Shown: positions 23,107 to 30,153 of the stretch, piece by piece
Numbering within the stretch: the stretch's first letter is position 1
Layout: each line of letters begins with the position of its first letter
From: Actinoplanes missouriensis 431
GTDB taxonomy: Bacteria > Actinomycetota > Actinomycetes > Mycobacteriales > Micromonosporaceae
Assembly (NCBI RefSeq): GCF_000284295.1
Contig: NC_017093.1
Span: 5,952,001 to 6,016,000, forward strand
Direction of reading: 5' to 3'
Length of the DNA stretch: 64,000 nt
Made by a program: the position numbers and the translations under genes
Notes under the pieces: model-generated
Database searches by the model: none
Seen by the model: the letters and a program-made list of their open reading frames with translations, nothing else
Told to the model about the DNA's origin: nothing

Positions 23107-23856
23107 TCACGCGTACAAGATGGGGGTTTGTTGCAGTTCGATCAGGACCGGGTGGGTGGGGGCGGCGTCGGTGATGATGCCGCTGACGTCGGTGACCGGG
23201 AGGACCTCGAACGGGGAGGCGGCGCCGATCTTCTCGCTGCTGGCGAGGACGAACGTGTCGGCGGCGCGGGAGGCGAGGGTGCGTTTCATGGCGGCCTCGT
23301 CGGCGTCGCCGGTGGTCAGGCCGGCCTCGTGGTGGACGCCGGTGACGCCGAGCAGGAAGAGGTCGGCGGTGACGCGGCGGGCGGCCTCGGCGGTGGCGGC
23401 GCCGGAGGTGACCGCGGAGTGTTTGAAGAGGCGGCCGCCGAGGATGTAGACCTCCACGGACGGGTGGCTGACCAGTGCGGACGCCACCGTCGGGCTGTGC
23501 GTGACGATGGTGGCCTCGAGGTCCGCGGGCAGCGCGGCGGTGACGGCCAGCGCGGTCGTGCCGCCGTCGAGCAGGACCGTGGCGCCGGGGCGGATCAGGG
23601 CGGCGGCGGCCCGGGCGACCCGCTCCTTGCCGGCCGCGGCGACAGTGGTCCGGGTCGCATAGTCGGCGGCGGCCGGGGAGATAGGCAGCGCCCCGCCGTA
23701 GACCCGCTGGCACAGACCCGCAGCGGCCATCTCGCGCAGGTCGCGCCGGATGCTGTCCTCGGCGATGCCCAGCTCAGCGGCGACATCCTTCGCCACGAGT
23801 TTGCCGTCGGCCTGCAGCCGGGCCAGCAGGTAGTCACGTCGCTCCGCCGCCAGCAT
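23107..23856 (-). CDS. DeoR/GlpR-family sugar-metabolism regulator
   Basis: 249 aa. N-terminal winged HTH: RRDYLLARLQADGKLVAKDV, then AAELGIAEDSIRRDLREMAAAGLCQRVYGGA, the standard DeoR pattern (about residues 6-57). The C-terminal sensor domain is of the phosphosugar-isomerase type: VLLDGGTTALAVTAAL, VYILGGRLFKHSAVTSG, FLLGVTGVHHEAGLT and VLASSEKIGA. Such regulators respond to phosphorylated sugars. The only divergent neighbour is a small nucleoside-deoxyribosyltransferase-like gene. Ribosome site gaggag precedes ATG 23856. Confidence 0.9.
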   Translation of the reverse strand: MLAAERRDYLLARLQADGKLVAKDVAAELGIAEDSIRRDLREMAAAGLCQRVYGGALPISPAAADYATRTTVAAAGKERVARAAAALIRPGATVLLDGGTTALAVTAALPADLEATIVTHSPTVASALVSHPSVEVYILGGRLFKHSAVTSGAATAEAARRVTADLFLLGVTGVHHEAGLTTGDADEAAMKRTLASRAADTFVLASSEKIGAASPFEVLPVTDVSGIITDAAPTHPVLIELQQTPILYA

Positions 23857-23897
23857 CCGTGTTTCTCCTCATTATTATCGACTCTTGCGCGTTTCTG

Positions 23898-23915
23898 ACT
23901 GTACAGTGCTCCGCA
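23898..23915 (+). promoter_or_regulatory. -10 box within a 10-bp palindrome (leaderless promoter)
   Basis: ACTGTACAGT (23898-23907) is a perfect palindrome whose right part, TACAGT, is a good -10 box. Seven bases later comes ATG 23915. It may be the DeoR site shared with the divergent gene. Confidence 0.45.
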
Positions 23916-24250
23916 TGATGATTCTTATCGCGGGGCCCTACCGCTCCGGTACCGGAGATGACCCCGAGCTGATGGCCGCGAATCTGGCCCGGCTCGAGGA
24001 GGCGGCGTGGCCGATCTTCCAGGCCGGCCACGTGCCGATGATCGGTGAATGGGTGGCGCTGCCGGTGCTGCGCGGTGCGGGGCCGGAGCGGGCTGACGAG
24101 ATCTTCTACCCGACCGCGCGCCGGCTCCTGCAGCACTGCGACGCGGTGCTGCGCCTGCCCGGCGAGTCGACAGGCGCGGACCAGGACGTGAAGATCGCGC
24201 AAGAACGCGGAATTCCCGTCTACTACGACCTCGCGGAGATCCCGGCGTGA
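23915..24250 (+). CDS. DUF4406 / nucleoside 2-deoxyribosyltransferase-like protein
   Basis: 111 aa. It begins MMILIAGPYRSGTGDDPELM, the nucleotide-binding opening of the small deoxyribosyltransferase-like fold. An acidic helix, HVPMIGEWVALPVL and a C-terminal strand GIPVYYDLAEIPA follow. DUF4406 proteins are predicted to bind a nucleotide or deoxyribose; activity is unproven. The start is ATG 23915 (or 23918) under a leaderless promoter. Divergent from a DeoR regulator that may control it. Confidence 0.75.
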   Translation: MMILIAGPYRSGTGDDPELMAANLARLEEAAWPIFQAGHVPMIGEWVALPVLRGAGPERADEIFYPTARRLLQHCDAVLRLPGESTGADQDVKIAQERGIPVYYDLAEIPA

Positions 24251-24266
24251 CGGGGTAACGAGGCGG

Positions 24267-26840
24267 TCACTGAGGGCTACGGTCACGCCGGTCGGCCGCG
24301 GCCAGCAGTCGCCGAGCGAGGTCGGCCAGACCGGCTTTCATGAGCAGTTCGCTGAACTCGAGGATCTCGGCGCGGTGGCGGGTCTGCGGAATGCGGTTGA
24401 TCGCTCTGCGGACCTCATCGTCCTGCCCGCCGGCCAGCAAGGCGAAGACGACCTCAAGCAAGGCGTAGGCGGACCGCCCGTGCCTGAAGGCGTAGAACTT
24501 GCGTTTGTCGACGATTTCGGAGAGGAGGAAGTCGGCATCCCGATCCTGCCCCCGGTGACGGAGATCCTGAAGTGCGATGGCGAGGATCTCAGGGAGTGTG
24601 CGCGAGAAGGAAACCTCGGTGAGGACGGCGTCGGCATGACCGTCGAAGCCGGCCTTGCGCAGGTTTGCCACCAGCTCGCCGAGCTGCCATGTCGCGTCGA
24701 TCACGAACAACCAATGGATCGAGTCGAGCGGCGACAGGGCCCTGATCACCATGGACAACGTCGGATTGCCCGCCCGGGCTGCTTGGAAATACAACTTCCG
24801 GATGTCGGGGCGAGGTAGGTCCAGGAGGAATCTGCCGAGCCCGTCGGCTCCCAGCCTGTGGATGAGATACTGCAGCAGGGCCGCCAACGCACCGAAATCC
24901 CAGGGGGGCTTGAGGTCTGCGATAATGGCCCTCAGCCCGGCCTCGTCCGGTTCACCGGTCAGAGTGCCGATCTGCGCGGGAGTCAGGACGGCGCCGAGCT
25001 CGCCGAGTGCTTGCAACACTGCCGCGGCATCGCCCTGCCGGCGCTGCCCAGCGCTGGACAACACGGTGGACCATTCGGCGCGCCGGCCTCTATCGTGGAG
25101 AATCGACAGCAGCTGGGCCAGCTCCTTGGGCGGCATGGTGACCGCCGCGACTTTGAGGAGTTCGACCGCATCGACGGGCCGGCCCACCTCGCGCAGCGCG
25201 TCGATCAGGCGCAGGGTGCTCGCCGCCGGCCGTACACCGACGGCCGTACTCAGGAGGTGGAGAGCGGCGTCCTCGTGGTTCGCATCGCGCAGTGACCGGG
25301 CCAGCTCGGCGATCTCCTCGTCGGTCATGCGCTCGGCGCTGCGGTCCAGGGCCGCGGCGGAGTCAGCAGGTGACGCCATGTCGGCCACCGGACCGGATGG
25401 CCCTGCACCCGACGGCTCCGCCATGGCGTAGAGCCGGCTCGACGCGTCTTCTCGCCCCGCGGTCCGCAACTCGTCGGCGAGGGCAAGGACGTCTCCGGAC
25501 GACAACGCGGGGGCGACCTGCTGGACGAAGTAGTCCACCTCGTCACGCAGCCCGGCCATCCAGAGTTCGCCCACCAGCGTCGTACGCGACGCAACGTCCG
25601 GCGAGTTACGCAGCGCGGCGTCGACGAGGCTTTCCAGATGCTTGCCGAGACCCTCATAACGCAGCTCCTTGGCGAGCCGAGCGGTTTCGGCCGGTGGCCC
25701 ACCGGCGAAGGCCTCCATGAATCCGCGCGCCACGTCCGGCGCGTCGATGATGTCGAGAGTGCGGAGCAGTTCCAGCAGATTCGAGGTCGACCGGCGGGCC
25801 ACGTACTGCGCGAAGGTGCGAAAGTCCTCGATGAGTCCCTCCCGGAGAAGCAGCGCGCCGAGCGCAGCCACCTCCTGGTTGCGGCGGTGGGTGGCGGCCA
25901 CGGCGAGCAACTCGTCCGCCTGCCTGCTGTCGCCGCTCCCGCGCAGTGCCCGCAGCCGGGCGAGGGTCGCGAGCGGAGTCAGTTCGGCGGCCTGCCGCAT
26001 CTGCGCCGGCAGCGCGGGAGGCGGTGTGGGAGCGGGCGCAGGCGGGTGGGACGCGATCGTGTCGCCGGCGTCGCCGCCTGCCTCGCGGTAGGCAAGGTTG
26101 CGCACCAGTGCGATGGCGCTTCCGTCGTTGCGTGACCGCTGCTGCGGGACGGGAAGCCGTCGCGCGAGGAGATCGGCGCGCAGGTGGTAGAAGAGCGTCT
26201 CGAGGTCGAGTAGTTCGGGACCGTCGAGGATGCCAGCGCTGATCTTGTCGATCAGCGCGCCGGTGAACGCGGTGTAGTCGGCACCGGGCGGGGCGAGCGC
26301 CTTGCTCGTCTCCGCGGTGGCCGTCATCAGATAGGTTCCGGCGATCCGTGTCTGTTCCGCGACGTCGAGCACACCCATCGCACCCTGCATGGCGCGCCCG
26401 CTGTAGCAGCAGTCCAGGATGACGACCTTGCTGCGGCAGTTGCGCGCTGTCTCCACCACCTCACGGCGCAGATCGTCGTAACGGATCGTGCGGTAGAGAC
26501 GCTTACGGCTGGCCAGGGAGAGAGCGAGGTGGAGCTCGTCCCGGTGGTCGAGCAACCCGTGCCCGGCAAAATAGACGATCAAGGCGTCGGTCGCCTGGTC
26601 GGCCGCGGTGTTGACGGCGTCGAGAACATCTTCGTCACTCTGCGGGTTGTGCAGCGTGACGCAGTGCTGCGTCCGCAACCCCCACAGGTTCGGTGCGGTC
26701 AACAACTCACTCAAGGCCGACAGGTTGCGTTCCACCGCCGGCAGAGCCTCCAAGTGGTCGTAGGCGGAGACCCCCACCAGAACGGCCCGGGACCTGTGTG
26801 GGTCCGGCAGCCAGGTCGCGGGCTGGTGCGGCCGGGCCAT
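24267..26840 (-). CDS. EACC1-associated caspase-like protease with long alpha-solenoid tail
   Basis: 857 aa. Residues about 15-250 are a caspase (C14) domain: SRAVLVGVSAYDHLEALPAV, catalytic histidine His94 in YFAGHGLLDH, and catalytic cysteine in VILDCCYSG (Cys145, the second of the pair). A Pro-rich linker (APAPTPPPALPAQ) follows at about 270. The remaining roughly 570 residues are helical with repeated Leu/Ala patterns (for example RQADELLAVAATHRRNQEVA), probably an alpha-solenoid acting as sensor or scaffold. No NTPase domain is fused. The gene starts four bases after an EACC1 gene. In the published comparative analysis of actinobacterial conflict systems, caspases are among the effectors paired with EACC1. 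A role in abortive infection or regulated death is inference. Confidence 0.88.
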   Translation of the reverse strand: MARPHQPATWLPDPHRSRAVLVGVSAYDHLEALPAVERNLSALSELLTAPNLWGLRTQHCVTLHNPQSDEDVLDAVNTAADQATDALIVYFAGHGLLDHRDELHLALSLASRKRLYRTIRYDDLRREVVETARNCRSKVVILDCCYSGRAMQGAMGVLDVAEQTRIAGTYLMTATAETSKALAPPGADYTAFTGALIDKISAGILDGPELLDLETLFYHLRADLLARRLPVPQQRSRNDGSAIALVRNLAYREAGGDAGDTIASHPPAPAPTPPPALPAQMRQAAELTPLATLARLRALRGSGDSRQADELLAVAATHRRNQEVAALGALLLREGLIEDFRTFAQYVARRSTSNLLELLRTLDIIDAPDVARGFMEAFAGGPPAETARLAKELRYEGLGKHLESLVDAALRNSPDVASRTTLVGELWMAGLRDEVDYFVQQVAPALSSGDVLALADELRTAGREDASSRLYAMAEPSGAGPSGPVADMASPADSAAALDRSAERMTDEEIAELARSLRDANHEDAALHLLSTAVGVRPAASTLRLIDALREVGRPVDAVELLKVAAVTMPPKELAQLLSILHDRGRRAEWSTVLSSAGQRRQGDAAAVLQALGELGAVLTPAQIGTLTGEPDEAGLRAIIADLKPPWDFGALAALLQYLIHRLGADGLGRFLLDLPRPDIRKLYFQAARAGNPTLSMVIRALSPLDSIHWLFVIDATWQLGELVANLRKAGFDGHADAVLTEVSFSRTLPEILAIALQDLRHRGQDRDADFLLSEIVDKRKFYAFRHGRSAYALLEVVFALLAGGQDDEVRRAINRIPQTRHRAEILEFSELLMKAGLADLARRLLAAADRRDRSPQ

Positions 26841-26844
26841 GCCG

Positions 26845-27201
26845 CTAGCGTCCTTCCACTTCGGGGCTCGCCGGCGACGAGAGAGCCGCTACGATCCGAT
26901 CGATCGTCTCCGGCGAGGCGTCCTTCACGGTGATCGACCTGCCGTCGCACGTGAAGGTGACCTCGGTCGTGTCGTCGTCGCGCGACTGCCGCCACGTCGC
27001 ATACGCGATCACCAGATTCGCCAGGGCGGTACCATGCGTCAGCACCACGTCGATGAACTCGATCGCGCCCATCGTGCCGGTCGGCCGGCCGTCGTCGCGC
27101 ATCTCGACCGCATGCCCGGCAAGGTTCTCGTCGTCGCGGAACCACCGGTACATTCCCAGCGTGGCCTGCTCATCCTCGGCCGCCACCACAGAAATTCTCA
27201 T
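26845..27201 (-). CDS. EACC1 (effector-associated constant component 1) protein
   Basis: 118 aa. The chain matches EACC1: an N-terminal strand RISVVAAEDEQATLGMYRWF, the acidic turn around MGAIEFIDVVLTHGTALANL (a hydrophobic helix, probably not a true membrane anchor), AYATWRQSRDDDTTEVTFTC and a final helix ETIDRIVAALSS. EACC1 is a constant partner of varying effectors in conflict systems. Here the effector is the caspase-like protein, whose start lies four bases after this stop, so they are surely co-translated. The exact biochemical role of EACC1 is not known. Confidence 0.82.
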   Translation of the reverse strand: MRISVVAAEDEQATLGMYRWFRDDENLAGHAVEMRDDGRPTGTMGAIEFIDVVLTHGTALANLVIAYATWRQSRDDDTTEVTFTCDGRSITVKDASPETIDRIVAALSSPASPEVEGR

Positions 27202-27384
27202 TCGACCGCCTCATTCTCGGACCGCCGCTCCGTTGCGGCTGGCGTCCAGTGTGGTCCAGCCGATGGGCACCGCCAATAGGACGACACATAAGAAGAGGGC
27301 TCGTCGCAGAGCCTGCCGGCAGGATCGCGGCAGCTATCACGAAACGGCAGCGCCCTTGACATCGACCTGAGTCGACCCTTGGAT

Positions 27385-27400
27385 GTTACCGGGAGGTAAC
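27385..27400 (+). promoter_or_regulatory. Inverted repeat that contains the ribosome-binding site
   Basis: GTTACC-ggga-GGTAAC is a perfect 6-bp inverted repeat upstream of ATG 27404. The Shine-Dalgarno GGGAGG lies in the loop and right arm. It could be a protein operator or an RNA hairpin limiting translation. A TTGACA at 27356-27361 may be the -35 box. Confidence 0.45.
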
Positions 27401-27403
27401 GCC

Positions 27404-28684
27404 ATGATCGGTCGTGTCCTGCTCGCCCTCGCTCTGCTCGTCCCGGCCGCACCGGCGCACGCGGCCGCGCCCACCTGCGACCCACCCGTGCCGGGGCGGC
27501 CCGGATACACGGTGGCCGACCCGGACTGCGAGCTCGACGGGACGCCGTTCACGGCCCTGCCCGGCGCCCAGGTGTGGACCGGCGTGCGGGACGGCGCGGC
27601 GTACCGGATCGAGAAGCCGAAGCGCTGGAACGGGCGGCTCGTCGTCTACGCCCACGGCTACCGGGGCAACGGCACCACGGTCTTCGTCGACAACCCGGCG
27701 CTGCGCGCCCACTACATCGAACGCGGCTTCGCGTGGGCGGCCTCCAGCTACGCCACCAACGGGTACGACGTGAACCAGGGCGTGACCGACACGCACGCCC
27801 TCATCGACGTGTTCCGGCAGGCCACCGGCCGGGCGGCGCGGAAGGTCTACATCACCGGCGCGTCGATGGGCGGGCACGTCACGGGCGTCGCGATCGAGAA
27901 GTACCCGCGCACGTTCGCCGGCGCGATGCCGACCTGCGGGGTGCTCGGCGACGTCGAGCTCTTCGACTACTTCCTGGACACCACGGTCACCGGCGCGGCG
28001 CTCGCCGGGGTGGACGTCGACTTCCCGGCCACCGCGGAGTTCGGCACGCAACTGGGTCAGATCGTCGCGGCGCTGGGCGTGCGGTCCGGCCTCACCGCGG
28101 CCGGGCGCACCTGGGCCGGCGTGGTCGAGCGGCGCAGCGGCGGCGAGCGGCCCGGATTCGACGCGGCGCTCGCCTACTGGAACGCGGCGTCGCAGGGCGG
28201 GGCACCGTTCCTGTTCAGCTTCTACCCGAGCCTGACCGCCGGCAGCGTCGACAACAAGCACACCCTCTACCGCTCGACCGACGCCTGGCGGCTCAGCCTT
28301 CAGGAGTGGAAGCTCAACGCCGAGGTGCTGCGCGTCCGCCGGACCACCACCGCGGACGTCCCGGTGATCGCCGGCAAGCCGCGGATCCCGGTCCTGTCGC
28401 TGCACGGGATCGGTGACCTGTTCGTCCCGTTCTCGATGGAGCAGTACTACGCCCGCGAGTCCGGCGGCCGCAACTTCGTCTCGCGCGCCATCCGGGACAT
28501 CACGCACTGCGGCTTCACCCAGCCGGAGCTGAAGCAGGGCTTCGACGACCTGGTGCGCTGGGTGGAGACCGGCCACCGCCCCACGGGCGACGCGATCCTG
28601 GACCGGCGCGCGGTGGCCGCCGCGACGTTCGGCTGCAAATTCACCATTGGGGTACGGGGTGGTTACTCGCCCTGCCCGGCGTAG
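27404..28684 (+). CDS. Secreted alpha/beta-hydrolase
   Basis: 426 aa. Sec signal peptide of about 20 residues (ending APAHAA). The hydrolase fold shows VVYAHGYRGNG (oxyanion region), the nucleophile serine in YITGASMGGHVTG (about residue 155), an acid in LSLHGIGDLFVPFS, and the histidine in RDITHCGFTQPE near the C-terminus. Paired cysteines fit an extracellular enzyme. Substrate unknown; similar proteins are annotated as esterases, amidases or prolyl-aminopeptidase-like. ATG 27404 has gggagg eight bases upstream. Confidence 0.82.
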   Translation: MIGRVLLALALLVPAAPAHAAAPTCDPPVPGRPGYTVADPDCELDGTPFTALPGAQVWTGVRDGAAYRIEKPKRWNGRLVVYAHGYRGNGTTVFVDNPALRAHYIERGFAWAASSYATNGYDVNQGVTDTHALIDVFRQATGRAARKVYITGASMGGHVTGVAIEKYPRTFAGAMPTCGVLGDVELFDYFLDTTVTGAALAGVDVDFPATAEFGTQLGQIVAALGVRSGLTAAGRTWAGVVERRSGGERPGFDAALAYWNAASQGGAPFLFSFYPSLTAGSVDNKHTLYRSTDAWRLSLQEWKLNAEVLRVRRTTTADVPVIAGKPRIPVLSLHGIGDLFVPFSMEQYYARESGGRNFVSRAIRDITHCGFTQPELKQGFDDLVRWVETGHRPTGDAILDRRAVAAATFGCKFTIGVRGGYSPCPA

Positions 28685-29158
28685 GGGCTCGCGGTTTCGG
28701 GGGTGGAGTGGGGGTGCGATCCGTGACCGGGCTCCACACGCTGGAACTGCGCTGAGCGCCGGCCGGTCCGGCCGGCCGCCAGCGCTGACACCCTCAGCAC
28801 CAGCCGGTCCGGCCGGTTGCCAGTGCTGTCACGCTGAGCGCCGGCTGGTGCGCAGTGCTGCCGGACCGGGCCGGCGACAGCGCTGCGAGCCAGCTCGTGT
28901 TGGCCGGCTGGCTTTCCGTGCTGTCTGAGGGCTGGTCGGACGACACTGAGCGCCAGCCGGCACGCGACTTTCCACGATCCCCGGGCGGGCACGACGAAAA
29001 GGCGCGCCCGGCGCCTCAACTTCACGCGCGGGCGTTTCACGGGAGGGTGCGGGGACGCCGGTGCCGGCGGCTGCGGGCGCCGGCGGAAGGGGCGTCAGGG
29101 TTGGCGGTGGCGGGACAGCGGGGTTTGCGGGGACGGGGTCGCGCGTACCCGGAGAATC
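28685..29158. other. Intergenic region with palindromic CAGCGCTG-type repeats, no gene
   Basis: About 470 bp between convergent genes. Several hairpin-prone units (gcgctgagcgccggccgg pairing with ggccggccgccagcgc at about 28751-28786, then ctcagcaccagccgg, gctgagcgccggctgg, actgagcgccagccgg) recur with alternating orientation. A related unit with the same following sequence (ctttccangatcc) lies near 37765-37810. Confidence 0.65.
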
Positions 29159-30049
29159 TCATCCGACCGACTCGCCGAGGATGTCGCGGAAGGCCCGGGC
29201 CGCCGGTGATGCCGCGCCGGCCAGGCGCTGGGCTGTGAAGATCGTGCGGCGGGGGCGTTCGCCGAGTTCCAGCAGGCGGCACAACGTGGGGCGCCCGGCC
29301 CACACCAGGTCGGGGATGAGCGCCACCGCGTTGCCCGACTCGACGAGCCGCATGTGCGCCTGGAGGTCGGCCGTCTCGTAGCGGACGTCCGGCTCGAACC
29401 CGGCCCGCCGGCAGACCTGCTCGGCGTAGTGCCGGGATGCCGCGCCGCGCGGTTCCATCACCCACGGCATGTGGCGGGCGGCCGTGAGGGAGTCGACCGG
29501 GCGCAGGGAGACGTCCTCGGCGGGCAGCGCCAGCCGGATCGCGTCGGTTGTCAGATCGCGCCGATCCAGCCCGGGATGGTGCGGAGCGGCGTGTGCCGGG
29601 TATTGCTCAGCAATGACCATGTCGAAGTCGCGCGCCCAGGTCTCGCGCAGCGCCTCTTCGGGCTCCCGCTGGACCATCTCGACCCGGACGTCGGGGAAGC
29701 GCGCCGCCATGGCGCGCAGCGTGGCCGGCATGAACGCGAGCGCCGCCGACTGGAAGACCGCGACCCGGACCCGCCCGGTGACCCGGGTGGCGGCGGCCTG
29801 CAGCCCGGCCTCGGCCCGCTCCAGGGTGTCCAGGATCTCGCCGACCGAGGCGACCAGGACCTCGGCCTGCGGGGTCAGCCGGACCCGGCGGCCGGCCTTG
29901 CGCAGCAGCTGGGTGCCGGTCTCCTTCTCCAGGAGGCTGAGCTGCTGGGACACCGCGGACGGGGTGAAGTTGAGCGCCTCGGCGACGGCCGCGATCGTGC
30001 CGCGGACGGCGAGCTCGCGGAGCAGGATCAGGCGGCGGATCTCCAGCAC
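29159..30049 (-). CDS. LysR-family regulator, probable regulator of putA
   Basis: 296 aa. N-terminal winged HTH: LILLRELAVRGTIAAVAEAL, then NFTPSAVSQQLSLLEKETGTQLL (about residues 7-50). The C-terminal periplasmic-binding-like effector domain is complete. It is divergent from putA with a 104-bp gap, the usual layout for a LysR activator and its target, so proline or a related metabolite may be the inducer. GTG 30049 follows TAATCT by seven bases on the minus strand, a leaderless-type start. Confidence 0.85.
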   Translation of the reverse strand: MLEIRRLILLRELAVRGTIAAVAEALNFTPSAVSQQLSLLEKETGTQLLRKAGRRVRLTPQAEVLVASVGEILDTLERAEAGLQAAATRVTGRVRVAVFQSAALAFMPATLRAMAARFPDVRVEMVQREPEEALRETWARDFDMVIAEQYPAHAAPHHPGLDRRDLTTDAIRLALPAEDVSLRPVDSLTAARHMPWVMEPRGAASRHYAEQVCRRAGFEPDVRYETADLQAHMRLVESGNAVALIPDLVWAGRPTLCRLLELGERPRRTIFTAQRLAGAASPAARAFRDILGESVG

Positions 30050-30056
30050 GGTCCAC

Positions 30057-30062
30057 AGATTA
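30057..30062 (-). promoter_or_regulatory. -10 box of the lysR gene (leaderless)
   Basis: On the minus strand TAATCT is followed by seven bases and GTG 30049. Confidence 0.45.
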
Positions 30063-30086
30063 GCTGAACTTAAGAGTACCGCTCAT

Positions 30087-30099
30087 AAAGCGTCGCTTT
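30087..30099. promoter_or_regulatory. 13-bp palindrome between lysR and putA
   Basis: AAAGCG-t-CGCTTT, a perfect inverted repeat in the divergent promoter region, is a candidate site for the LysR protein, although LysR sites usually have a T-N11-A core. Confidence 0.4.
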
Positions 30100-30153
30100 T
30101 CCTAACCGGATCCCCCGGCCCACACTGTTGCCGAAACCGGAAGGAGCATCCCG

